Shown here: positions 42,515 through 50,446 of the stretch, piece by piece
How positions within the stretch are numbered: position 1 is the first letter of the stretch
Layout: each line of letters starts with the position of its first letter
Source: SHAN690 sp038131955
Lineage (GTDB): Bacteria > Bacteroidota > Bacteroidia > Flavobacteriales_G > Salibacteraceae
Direction: 5' to 3'
DNA length: 64,000 nt
Assembly (NCBI GenBank): GCA_038131955.1
Contig: JAYPQK010000009.1
Span: forward strand, 186,001 to 250,000
The notes under the pieces: generated by a model
Seen by the model: the letters and a program-made list of their open reading frames with translations, nothing else
What the model was told of the DNA's origin: nothing
Database searches by the model: none
Made by a program: the position numbers and the translations under genes

Positions 42515-43744
42515 TCAAACGAGCTGTTGCAATGCTATTTCGAAAGCGGTCTTAGCGATCTTACGGTCTGAAGCGTGCTTGTCGTGTACCTTCTGAAGCG
42601 CCTCTTTGATGGTGTGTGATGTATCCTTGAAGATGCTGGCGTCGGTCTGCTGGTACTCATCGCTCATGCAGTAGGCAAAGACTCTCGCCATACCACAGTT
42701 GGCAATAAAGTCAGGGATCAAGCTGATCTGATTGTCTACATAGTCCCCAATCGGACCAAAGAAGATCTCTGGATCAGCGAATGGTACGTTGGCGCCTGAA
42801 CTAATAACCTCAAGACCATTCGCGATCATCTTGTCGCTCTGGTCTTTTGTGATCAAGCGTGAGGCGGCACAAGGCAAGAAAATCTCAGCGCCGATACTCC
42901 AGATCTGTTCGTTGAGCTCAGCGAACGGGGTCATCTTGTCAGAAATGAGTGTTTTTCCTTCCTTGTTGAGGAATAGTGAACGGATCTCTTCAAATGTGAA
43001 TCCCTCTTCGTTCATAAGGCCACCATCACGGTCGATGATACCCACCACCTTGGCTCCTGCTTGAGCCATGTAAAAGGCTGCCGCAGATCCAACATTTCCC
43101 CATCCTTGTACGATGACCCGCTTTCCGCGCACATCGGTATTCTTCCAAATTCGGTAGTAGTGAAGAACCGCCTCTGACACGCCATAACCAGTGATCATGT
43201 CAGCTACAACGTAATCGCGAGTGACGTCTGGTGAGTAAAGGGCATTGGTCAAGATCTTAGCTACGCCTTGACGCAAATGGGTCACTTTTTTCAGGTGTTG
43301 TCCGGCGTCCGGCGTGAAATGTCCATTGACAATTCCCTCTTGAGGATGCCACAGTCCGTAGCTTTCCGTGATCGGAATCACCTCGTGGATCTCGTCTACA
43401 TTGAGGTCGCCTCCGGTTCCGTAATAATTCTTCAAGAGTGGGTATACAGCCTTGTACCAGCGACGAAGAACGCCATCCTTGCGAGGGTCATTCGGGTCGA
43501 AGTTGATTCCGGATTTCGCTCCACCGATCGGAGGTCCGGCAATCGTGAACTTCACTTCCATGGTCTTGGCGAGCGATTCCACTTCTCGCTTGTCGAGCCC
43601 TACTCGCATACGAGTTCCACCTCCCGCAGCACCGCCGCGTAAGGAATTAATGACCACCCAACCTGTAGCCTCCGTTTCCGCATCGCTCCATTCAAAGACG
43701 ATCTCCGGTGTCTTGTTCTCAAACTTCTCAAGTAGTTCTTTCAT
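42515..43744 (-). CDS. Glu/Leu/Phe/Val dehydrogenase
   Basis: 409 residues. The catalytic lysine lies in PPIGGAKSGINFDP and the first conserved block is SLRGGAAGGGTRMRVGLDKREVESLAK. A Rossmann domain follows (VIVQGWGNVGSAAAFYMAQAGAKVVGIID). It deaminates an amino acid (probably glutamate or a branched-chain one) to the 2-oxo acid using NAD(P). The sequence alone does not fix the substrate. It is 2 nt ahead of the MscS gene and behind anmK. Confidence 0.9.
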   Translation of the reverse strand: MKELLEKFENKTPEIVFEWSDAETEATGWVVINSLRGGAAGGGTRMRVGLDKREVESLAKTMEVKFTIAGPPIGGAKSGINFDPNDPRKDGVLRRWYKAVYPLLKNYYGTGGDLNVDEIHEVIPITESYGLWHPQEGIVNGHFTPDAGQHLKKVTHLRQGVAKILTNALYSPDVTRDYVVADMITGYGVSEAVLHYYRIWKNTDVRGKRVIVQGWGNVGSAAAFYMAQAGAKVVGIIDRDGGLMNEEGFTFEEIRSLFLNKEGKTLISDKMTPFAELNEQIWSIGAEIFLPCAASRLITKDQSDKMIANGLEVISSGANVPFADPEIFFGPIGDYVDNQISLIPDFIANCGMARVFAYCMSDEYQQTDASIFKDTSHTIKEALQKVHDKHASDRKIAKTAFEIALQQLV

Positions 43745-43779
43745 CCTGAGGCTTTTTTATACCCTGTTCTAAGGCGGTG

Positions 43780-43787
43780 CAAATGTA
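43780..43787 (-). promoter_or_regulatory. -7 promoter element (TACATTTG) for the dehydrogenase gene
   Basis: On the minus strand TACATTTG is followed by CACCG, the same form as before der and the ABC-F gene. It lies 35 nt upstream of the ATG, in the gap behind anmK. Confidence 0.45.
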
Positions 43788-43832
43788 TAAAAAGCCTCGT
43801 CAGCGACGCTATGAGGAAGACATTCTGATTCG

Positions 43833-44891
43833 TTACGGCAAATACACCGCACCGCCCGATGAATCGCCCCAAGCGCCCGTTGAAGAGGAATATATATTGC
43901 TTACCTCCAATAGTCTTCGAATCCCTAAGAAAGTAAAGCAGATCGCTTCCTTCATATCTATGAGCGATTCGTCCGGAATTTCGAATACTGCCTCCGAGAG
44001 CGCTCTTGTCCGTTCAATCAAATGTGAGTTAAAGGCCCCGCCGCCAGTGAAGAGGATCCGCTGCCCCGAGCGGGTGTGCCGGGCAATCTGCTGCGCGATG
44101 TGCTCGGTAGAAGTGCGTAGTCGATCCGTGAGCGGATGGTCTGAGAAGCGTTCTAAGATGGCGACTACTTCAAGGGTGAACCACTCGGCTCCGAGAGATG
44201 CTGGTTGACCTTGATAATAGTCCAATGCGCTTAATGTATCCAACATGCTTGGAATGATCTGACCAGTCGAGGCGAGCTGGCCCTGGTCATCAAACGCAAG
44301 ACCTTTCTCAGCGATCAGGTGATTGAGCAATAAGTTGCAGGGCCCGATATCGAAGCCACGTAGATCGTCTCCAAGAACCGAAATATTGGCAAACCCGCCT
44401 AAATTGAGCGTGGCATCGTAATCCGAGAACAAGAATCGATCACATGAAGGAACCAGTGGGGCCCCCGCTCCACCCTTGCTTACATCAGATTGACGAAAAT
44501 CGCAGATCACTGGAAGTCCGGACTCTGTCGCAATGGCCGCGCCGCTGCCGATCTGGGTGGTGAATCCACGGTGGGGCTGATGGAATACAGTGACTCCGTG
44601 AGAAGCGACGAACGTGGCTTTGCTTTGATGTTCTTGAAGGAAGGCCCTCACGACCTGTCCACTCCATTTCCCGAATTGAACGTGGAGATGTGAAAGTTCT
44701 TCTCCCGTCATTTCCCTTGCTCTAGTCAGGCTTGACTTGATGTTCGCTGGTAGAGGAATAGTGGTGCCGTGAAGAAGGTCAAAGGTCCAATTGCCATTCT
44801 GGTCATGCGTAAATCGAACATCCGCCACATCCAACCCATCTTGGGATGTCCCACACATTAAACCTATCCCTCGATACACTATTGATTTCAC
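43833..44891 (-). CDS. anmK: Anhydro-N-acetylmuramic acid kinase
   Basis: 352 residues from a GTG at 44891, chosen because a -7 element lies just upstream and the protein then begins MKSIVYRGIGLMCGTSQDG, matching the family. An ATG at 44921 would add ten residues and cross the promoter. The ASKHA-fold features are GLMCGTSQDGLDVADV, ASHGVTVFHQP, QIGSGAAIA and LFTGGGAFNSHL. The enzyme phosphorylates and opens anhydroMurNAc during cell-wall recycling. The tail matches known AnmK proteins. Confidence 0.92.
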   Translation of the reverse strand: MKSIVYRGIGLMCGTSQDGLDVADVRFTHDQNGNWTFDLLHGTTIPLPANIKSSLTRAREMTGEELSHLHVQFGKWSGQVVRAFLQEHQSKATFVASHGVTVFHQPHRGFTTQIGSGAAIATESGLPVICDFRQSDVSKGGAGAPLVPSCDRFLFSDYDATLNLGGFANISVLGDDLRGFDIGPCNLLLNHLIAEKGLAFDDQGQLASTGQIIPSMLDTLSALDYYQGQPASLGAEWFTLEVVAILERFSDHPLTDRLRTSTEHIAQQIARHTRSGQRILFTGGGAFNSHLIERTRALSEAVFEIPDESLIDMKEAICFTFLGIRRLLEVSNIYSSSTGAWGDSSGGAVYLP

Positions 44892-44893
44892 TG

Positions 44894-44908
44894 CAAAAGT
44901 TACTTTTG
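44894..44908. promoter_or_regulatory. Overlapping divergent -7 elements in a 15-nt palindrome
   Basis: The sequence CAAAAGT-T-ACTTTTG is an inverted repeat. Its plus strand gives TACTTTTG (for the acyl-CoA dehydrogenase at 44948), and its minus strand gives AACTTTTG (for anmK). Both fit or nearly fit TAnnTTTG, so the two promoters share bases. Confidence 0.45.
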
Positions 44909-44947
44909 TCGGCCACCACAAAGTTTAACAGGAAAACTGGAATTTAC

Positions 44948-46090
44948 ATGATTTTCGAACTAACTGAAGAGCAGAAGGCCGTCAGAGACGCAGCTCGTGA
45001 TTTTGCCCAGAATGTTTTGAAACCTGGTGTCATCGAACGCGATGAAACCCAAACCTTCCCTAAGGAGGAGATCAAGCAGTTGGGAGAGCTAGGATTTATG
45101 GGGATGATGGTTTCACTGGAATACGGTGGAGGAGGAATGGATACCGTTTCTTATGTATTGGCCATGGAGGAGATCTCAAAGGTCGATGCAAGCGCTTCGG
45201 TATGTATGTCGGTCAACAATAGTTTGGTGTGCTGGGGTCTTGAGAAGTTTGGGACCGAGGAGCAGAAGCAGAAATATCTCGTTCCACTGGCTACAGGAGA
45301 AAAGATCGGGGCGTTCTGCCTGAGTGAACCTGAAGCGGGTTCTGATGCTACAAGTCAGCGCACGACAGCTGTCGATATGGGCGATCACTACCTTTTGAAC
45401 GGTACCAAGAACTGGATCACCAATGGAAGTAATGCTTCTATCTACTTGGTGATGGCTCAGACTGATGTTGAGAAAGGCCACAAAGGAATCAATTGCTTGA
45501 TCGTGGAGCGCGACATGGAAGGATTCGTGGTTGGTGCAAAAGAGAATAAGTTGGGTATCCGCGGTTCAGATACACATACGTTGATGTTCAATGACGTGAA
45601 GGTGCCTAAGGAGAATCGTATCGGAGAAGATGGCTTCGGTTTCAAGTTCGCCATGAAGACGCTCGAAGGTGGTCGCATTGGTATCGCCGCTCAAGCATTG
45701 GGTATCGCCTCAGGCTCCATGGAGTTGGCGACAGCCTATTCCAAAGAGCGAAAGGCTTTCGGTAAGCCGATCAGCCAGCATCAAGCGGTAGCGTTCAAAA
45801 TTGCCGATATGGCGACAGAAGTTGAAGCAGCTCGTTTGCTTTGTTTGAAGGCAGCATGGTTGAAGGATCAAGGACTTCCATTTGGCAAGTTCAGCGCCAT
45901 GGCTAAGCTTTATGCTTCAGAAGCCGCTATGAAGGCGTCTGTGGAAGCGGTGCAAGTGCACGGTGGATACGGCTACGTGAAAGAATACCACGTTGAACGA
46001 TTGATGCGCGATGCCAAGATCACTCAGATCTATGAAGGAACCAGTGAGGTTCAGCGCATTGTGATCAGCCGCGCAGTACTGGACGAATAA
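44948..46090 (+). CDS. Acyl-CoA dehydrogenase (short/branched-chain type)
   Basis: 380 residues from the ATG at 44948, the first that gives the family start FELTEEQKAVRDAARDFA. FAD-binding and substrate motifs are present (AFCLSEPEAGSDA, NGTKNWITNG, VQVHGGYGYVKEYHVERLMRDAKI). The catalytic base is Glu363 in YEGTSEVQR, the position used by short- and branched-chain enzymes. It oxidises acyl-CoA to 2-enoyl-CoA, passing electrons to ETF. Its terminator lies inside the 3' end of convergent murF. Confidence 0.93.
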   Translation: MIFELTEEQKAVRDAARDFAQNVLKPGVIERDETQTFPKEEIKQLGELGFMGMMVSLEYGGGGMDTVSYVLAMEEISKVDASASVCMSVNNSLVCWGLEKFGTEEQKQKYLVPLATGEKIGAFCLSEPEAGSDATSQRTTAVDMGDHYLLNGTKNWITNGSNASIYLVMAQTDVEKGHKGINCLIVERDMEGFVVGAKENKLGIRGSDTHTLMFNDVKVPKENRIGEDGFGFKFAMKTLEGGRIGIAAQALGIASGSMELATAYSKERKAFGKPISQHQAVAFKIADMATEVEAARLLCLKAAWLKDQGLPFGKFSAMAKLYASEAAMKASVEAVQVHGGYGYVKEYHVERLMRDAKITQIYEGTSEVQRIVISRAVLDE

Positions 46091-46099
46091 TCATGGGAT

Positions 46100-47398
46100 C
46101 TAAAGAAGTTCGAGCAACTGCTCGAGATTCATTCTTCTAGAACCTTTTAATAGAATAACGGCCTCAGATGGGGCCGTTTTTCGTAGGTGATCGGCAAGAT
46201 CGGAAGTAGCAGGAAAATGCATGAACCCTTCGTGTTCGGTCCTGCCGAAGAACTCGCCCACTAAGTAAGCCTCGATTCCTTTCGCTCGAAGCTGGTCCAC
46301 GGTCTCCTGGTGCTTCTCCGCACTCGCGTCACCTAACTCCAGCATATCCCCGACCAAGGCGATCTTGCGTTCCCGTGATTCTAAACTGAGGTTCTCTATC
46401 GCCGCAGACATGCTGCTTGGATTCGCGTTGTAGCAATCTACGATCAGCGTGTTGCCTCGATCGCTTTCCTCCACCTGAGATCGATTGTTGTCTGGTCTAT
46501 AGGCTTCGATTCCCTTTCGCACCTCGTCATCAGGCACTCCGTAGTATCTAGCCAGCGTGATCGCTGCCATGACATTCGAAAAGTTGTAGTCACCGGTCAA
46601 TTGAGTTCGAATAGTGCGCTTGTAAGGATCGATATCCCTCCACCATTTCACCACTAGTCGGTTATTCTCAATCGCGCTAGAGCCTTGGAAATGACATTCT
46701 TCACTTCGCCCATAGCGTGTGCCATCTTCCCCTTCTGTAGCTCTTACAACCTTCGGGTCGTCCTGATTGATGAAGATCTTGCCACCTTCCTGGCGCAGAT
46801 AGTCGAAAAGCTCCTTTTTGCCAATGTAAACACCCTCTTCACCGCCAAATCCTTCGAGATGTGCTAGGCCGATATTCGTGATGAACCCAACATCCGGATC
46901 GGATATAGTGCAGAGAAACTGGATCTCCTTTTGATGATTCGCTCCCATCTCGATGATCGCGATCTCATGCTCTGTCTTAATGCGAAGGATGGAAAGAGGA
47001 ACTCCTATGTGGTTGTTTAGATTTCCTTCCGTGGCGTAGACGAGGTATGTGCGTTCGAGGGCCGCTTTGAGTAGTTCTTTCGAGGTAGTCTTTCCATTGC
47101 TGCCCGTCAGTCCGATCACCGGGATATTCAACTTGTGTCGGTGTTCTCGAGCGAGGTTTTGAAGTTCGGTCAGTCCATCTCGAACCACAATAACACGATC
47201 ATTTCCCTTGAACTCTTCTCGTTCTTCGTCGGCGATCGCGATAGAGGCTCCCTTGTCAAGACTTGAGAGCACAAAGTCATTTCCATTGAAACTATCTCCT
47301 TTAAGCGCTACGAAAAGGCAGCCCGGTGTGATATGACGGGAATCCGTACAGACGGTTCCAGTTTCCTCAAAGAGATGGTAAAGGGTTGAATATTGCAC
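46100..47398 (-). CDS. murF: UDP-N-acetylmuramoyl-tripeptide--D-alanyl-D-alanine ligase
   Basis: 432 residues. The P-loop is GLTGSNGKTTSKELL and the central blocks are ATEGNLNNHIGVPLSIL and IEMGANHQKEI. NPSSMSAAIENLS and the C-terminal VILLKGSRRMNLEQL are family features. MurF adds D-Ala-D-Ala to complete the peptidoglycan stem peptide precursor. It follows gldJ in the same direction after a terminator, a neighbourhood often seen in gliding Bacteroidota. Confidence 0.95.
   Translation of the reverse strand: MQYSTLYHLFEETGTVCTDSRHITPGCLFVALKGDSFNGNDFVLSSLDKGASIAIADEEREEFKGNDRVIVVRDGLTELQNLAREHRHKLNIPVIGLTGSNGKTTSKELLKAALERTYLVYATEGNLNNHIGVPLSILRIKTEHEIAIIEMGANHQKEIQFLCTISDPDVGFITNIGLAHLEGFGGEEGVYIGKKELFDYLRQEGGKIFINQDDPKVVRATEGEDGTRYGRSEECHFQGSSAIENNRLVVKWWRDIDPYKRTIRTQLTGDYNFSNVMAAITLARYYGVPDDEVRKGIEAYRPDNNRSQVEESDRGNTLIVDCYNANPSSMSAAIENLSLESRERKIALVGDMLELGDASAEKHQETVDQLRAKGIEAYLVGEFFGRTEHEGFMHFPATSDLADHLRKTAPSEAVILLKGSRRMNLEQLLELL
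46157..46181 (+). terminator. Terminator of the acyl-CoA dehydrogenase, embedded in murF
   Basis: AACGGCC pairs with GGCCGTT around an 8-nt loop and is followed by a short T-run on the plus strand. It lies 67 nt past the dehydrogenase stop, inside the 3' coding part of murF. Confidence 0.6.
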
Positions 47399-47413
47399 GA
47401 CCCTAAAATAAAG

Positions 47414-47433
47414 AAGGCCTCATATGAGGCCTT
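47414..47433 (-). terminator. Terminator between gldJ and murF
   Basis: AAGGCCTCAT-ATGAGGCCTT is a perfect 20-nt palindrome. On the minus strand it is followed by CTTTATTTT. It lies 38 nt beyond the gldJ stop and 16 nt before the murF start. Confidence 0.7.
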
Positions 47434-47470
47434 CCTTAGTCTTGTCAAAAATGTTAACAGTCGGTTCTTA

Positions 47471-49243
47471 TTATCGAGAACCTCCAAGTCCAACCGGACT
47501 TCCAACACGATCCATAGCGCATCGGAAACCTAAGGTTGAAAGTGATTGTCTTTCATCTAGGAATCGACGAGTGCCTGGTACCATCCAATACGCACGGTCG
47601 TTCCACGAAGCTCCTTTGTAAACGCGAGCTTGGTCGTTGATCAAGGATGTGAAGTCACTCGATGATTCACCTTGTCCTGGATAAGCGTACATAAAACCGG
47701 ACTCGGTGCGCTCATCTTCGAAGTTTGTCCAGTTCGGAGAGTCAACGTGAGACTTAGGATCTCCATCCAAGAAGTTGATGTTGTCCGCACGCTTGTAGTT
47801 TCTGCGGTCGATGTTCTCTTCCACCTTGGCATCGCGGTAACGAAGTGCTCCAGGACGGTGCGTGATGTATGTACTGTAATCCTTCAAAAGGGTAGGAGCG
47901 ATCTTGACCATTTCGTCAGAACCCTTGATGGCTTCAATCGACTCTTCAACGATGATGATGTTTGCTTCATAGCGCTGATCCTCTAAAAGAAGATCGTTCG
48001 CACGCTGAATCTGTTCGTTGAGCTCTGACATCAATTCCGCTTCAGGATCGTTGAATGTAGCTCCGGCTTCATTTTCGAAGTCCTCCAAGTACTTGATAAG
48101 ACCTGGGATATCATAGATTGGAATATCGAACTTATCCAATAGCAGGCCTTCATTGTCTCGTTCTTTCGTCTGGAAAACGTTTCCTCGGAACGGACGGAAG
48201 TCATCCATGTCTTCGAAGGAAAGAGGACGATAAACATCCATAACCCATTCGCTAACGTTACCGGCCATATTGTATAGACCGTAGTCATTTGGCCAGTAGG
48301 AGAAAACAGGTGCAGTGATGTCTGCATTGTCATTCAACTTACTCGCAACACCCATGTTATCACCGCGTCCGCGTTTGAAGTTAGCGAGCATCATACCGAT
48401 GTATGCTTCATCTGGATTGCGAACAGCGTGACCATTCCATGGATAGAGACGACGCTCTACGATACGCTCACCAACGCTATTTCCAATAAGGCCGAAGGCA
48501 GCAAATTCCCACTCAGCTTCCGTTGGGAGTCGATACTTTGGAAGAAGAATTCCATCCTCCATACGCACGTTTCTATAACCAGACGAATTAGGGTTTAGAT
48601 CAGGCAGACCCTCAATGCGCTTACCAGAATTGTACTGATTAGCCAAATAAGCATCAGTGTTGAAGTTGTCTTCACCGATCTGATCAGGGTAGTGGTTCAA
48701 CAGACCTTCACGAATCAAAATGTACTCGTTCACACGGTCTGTTCTCCAACTACAGAAGTCACTTGCCTGCAACCAGTTCACACCTACCACAGGATAGTCG
48801 CGATAGGCTGGGTGACGTAGATAATAGTCTACGTAAGGTTCGTTATACGCAAGCTTCGAACGCCAAACCAAGGTGTCCGGCAAAGCCTTCTTGTACAATT
48901 CAGGATAGTCAACACCATAGACTCGACGCGTCCAGTATAGGTATTCCAACCAGTGGAAGTTGCTGATCTCAGTCTGATCCATGTAGAAAGAAGATACAGT
49001 GGCACGACGTGGAATGTTATTCCAGTCATACATGAAGTCCTGTTCTACTCGTCCCATGGTGAATGTTCCACCTTCGATCAATACGAGGTTTGGTCCAGTC
49101 TCTTGCTCCTCGAATGGGTATTTCTGAAAACCACCATTGTCAGGGTCGTTGTAGTTCCAGCCAGTAATGGCGGACTTTTCGTAACCACACGAAGCAAAGA
49201 ATAGGGGCGCAACTAATAGAGCAAAAATGCTTTTTGCCTTCAT
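47471..49243 (-). CDS. gldJ: Gliding motility lipoprotein GldJ
   Basis: 590 residues. A lipoprotein signal (APLFFASCGYEK, lipidated Cys19) is followed by a formylglycine-generating-enzyme-like (SUMF1) fold: LVLIEGGTFTMGR, PVVGVNWLQASDFCSWRTDRVNE, LPTEAEWEFAA, MAGNVSEWVMDVY and TLGFRCAMDR. The long insertion (about 370-480) and the length are those of GldJ and not of sulfatase-maturing enzymes. GldJ is an outer-membrane lipoprotein essential for T9SS function and gliding. It is downstream of the PorP-type gene and close to porU/porV, its functional partners. Confidence 0.95.
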   Translation of the reverse strand: MKAKSIFALLVAPLFFASCGYEKSAITGWNYNDPDNGGFQKYPFEEQETGPNLVLIEGGTFTMGRVEQDFMYDWNNIPRRATVSSFYMDQTEISNFHWLEYLYWTRRVYGVDYPELYKKALPDTLVWRSKLAYNEPYVDYYLRHPAYRDYPVVGVNWLQASDFCSWRTDRVNEYILIREGLLNHYPDQIGEDNFNTDAYLANQYNSGKRIEGLPDLNPNSSGYRNVRMEDGILLPKYRLPTEAEWEFAAFGLIGNSVGERIVERRLYPWNGHAVRNPDEAYIGMMLANFKRGRGDNMGVASKLNDNADITAPVFSYWPNDYGLYNMAGNVSEWVMDVYRPLSFEDMDDFRPFRGNVFQTKERDNEGLLLDKFDIPIYDIPGLIKYLEDFENEAGATFNDPEAELMSELNEQIQRANDLLLEDQRYEANIIIVEESIEAIKGSDEMVKIAPTLLKDYSTYITHRPGALRYRDAKVEENIDRRNYKRADNINFLDGDPKSHVDSPNWTNFEDERTESGFMYAYPGQGESSSDFTSLINDQARVYKGASWNDRAYWMVPGTRRFLDERQSLSTLGFRCAMDRVGSPVGLGGSR

Positions 49244-49316
49244 AGCGTGAAATTTTATAGCGATGACGCTGGTTTTAAAGGAAAACGAAGATAACGGAGT
49301 TTTTATTACCGCGCAA

Positions 49317-50276
49317 TTAAAACTGCGGGCACTTCATCTGGCGGAACTTCCTTCTAGGCTCTTTACATGGGAAAAGCATAGTAATGCTAATCTCGTGAGA
49401 TCCAAGAGTTTGAGTTCCGAGAGCCGATACAGTCACATCATAACTGTACCCGAAACGGAATTGATCCATGTACAATCCTACCAAGAAGATCAATGCGTCA
49501 TTCCAACGATACCAAACACCTCCTGTAATAGGTCCTTTGTTCAAATAGAGTCCCAAATTCAATTGGTTGAATTCACCTTGACGCTGGTAAATGATGTTTG
49601 GAGAAATACCTCCGTCCTCCGGACGCTGTTCGTCCAATGGGATCAATGCTCCCGCGTGGGCCGTGTACTTTCGAGGAAGAACACTTTCGGAACCCTTGAA
49701 GAAAGATTCGTTAGGCTGAGTGAGGTGATGCGTTGCAAAACCTAAGTAGAACTTGTCTGTAAACAGAAGTCCGCCAGCAGAGAAGTCTAACTTGTTGACC
49801 GGCGATTCGATTGGAATTTCACCCGTAGGATAAATGAATCCATAACGAGCATCAATCATGTCGCCAAAGGTCAATCTACTCCAGTCAATAGCCTTGTTAT
49901 AAAAGGTGGTCTGGAAACCAACCTTTAAGCTCAAGTTGCGGTCCAAAGGCAACTGATAAGCGTACATGCCGCTAAAGGAGTTGGTGGCGATAATGCCGGA
50001 ACCAGCTTGATCTCTATAAGCTTGGAAACCGATTCCACCACTAAGCGCATTCACGTACTGATCGTACGATGCGGCATAGGTCACATAGGTTGATGGAATT
50101 CCAGGCCATTGATTGCGATAATTCAGAATTACACGTGGACAACGTGCCGAACCCGCAAGAGCAGGATTCAAGTAGAGTTGATTCGCATAGAATTGACTGA
50201 ATGCAGGATCTTGCGCTTGAACATCCATGCTGATCACTCCGATCAGAATCGTAAGCAGTAAACCAAACTTTTTCAT
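49317..50276 (-). CDS. PorP/SprF-family T9SS membrane protein
   Basis: 319 residues from the ATG at 50276, giving a signal peptide (ISMDVQAQ). DPAFSQFYANQLYLNPALAGSARCPRVILNYRNQWPGI is the family start in two parts, followed by alternating beta strands of an outer-membrane barrel (FRFGYSYDVTVSALG). PorP/SprF proteins help attach or export specific T9SS products. The last ~25 residues are rich in basic residues. It is 73 nt ahead of gldJ in the same direction and divergent from porU. Confidence 0.92.
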   Translation of the reverse strand: MKKFGLLLTILIGVISMDVQAQDPAFSQFYANQLYLNPALAGSARCPRVILNYRNQWPGIPSTYVTYAASYDQYVNALSGGIGFQAYRDQAGSGIIATNSFSGMYAYQLPLDRNLSLKVGFQTTFYNKAIDWSRLTFGDMIDARYGFIYPTGEIPIESPVNKLDFSAGGLLFTDKFYLGFATHHLTQPNESFFKGSESVLPRKYTAHAGALIPLDEQRPEDGGISPNIIYQRQGEFNQLNLGLYLNKGPITGGVWYRWNDALIFLVGLYMDQFRFGYSYDVTVSALGTQTLGSHEISITMLFPCKEPRRKFRQMKCPQF

Positions 50277-50287
50277 GTAAGCATTCC

Positions 50288-50302
50288 TTGCGGACTCCGC
50301 AA
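50288..50302. promoter_or_regulatory. Inverted repeat in the leader of the PorP-type gene
   Basis: TTGCGG-ACT-CCGCAA is a 6-bp inverted repeat 12 nt upstream of the start codon, next to TATAATTG (minus strand), a near match to the -7 consensus. It could be an operator or a leader hairpin. Confidence 0.3.
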
Positions 50303-50378
50303 TTATACGAATATATTTACCCCGCAAACCTTTCACTTCAAACAATCGTTATCCTTCTGGCAATATCTTTTTCTCAGG

Positions 50379-50386
50379 TACGTTTG
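50379..50386 (+). promoter_or_regulatory. -7 promoter element (TACGTTTG) for porU
   Basis: TACGTTTG fits TAnnTTTG, is followed by CC, and lies 60 nt before the porU ATG. It would drive porU-porV-ispF-cdd. Confidence 0.45.
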
Positions 50387-50446
50387 CCGTTTCTGAAAAA
50401 AGAATGTCAAATATAACTACATAAACCATTGATTGGTCGAATAAAG

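Noticed and set aside
43777..44208. 143-codon plus-strand frame in the anmK 3' end
   Set aside because: It lies antisense to conserved AnmK motifs and its product (rich in Arg, Ser and Cys) has no known domain.
47471..49243. Formylglycine-generating (sulfatase-maturing) enzyme
   Set aside because: The fold is shared, but the length, insertion, lipoprotein signal and T9SS neighbours identify GldJ.
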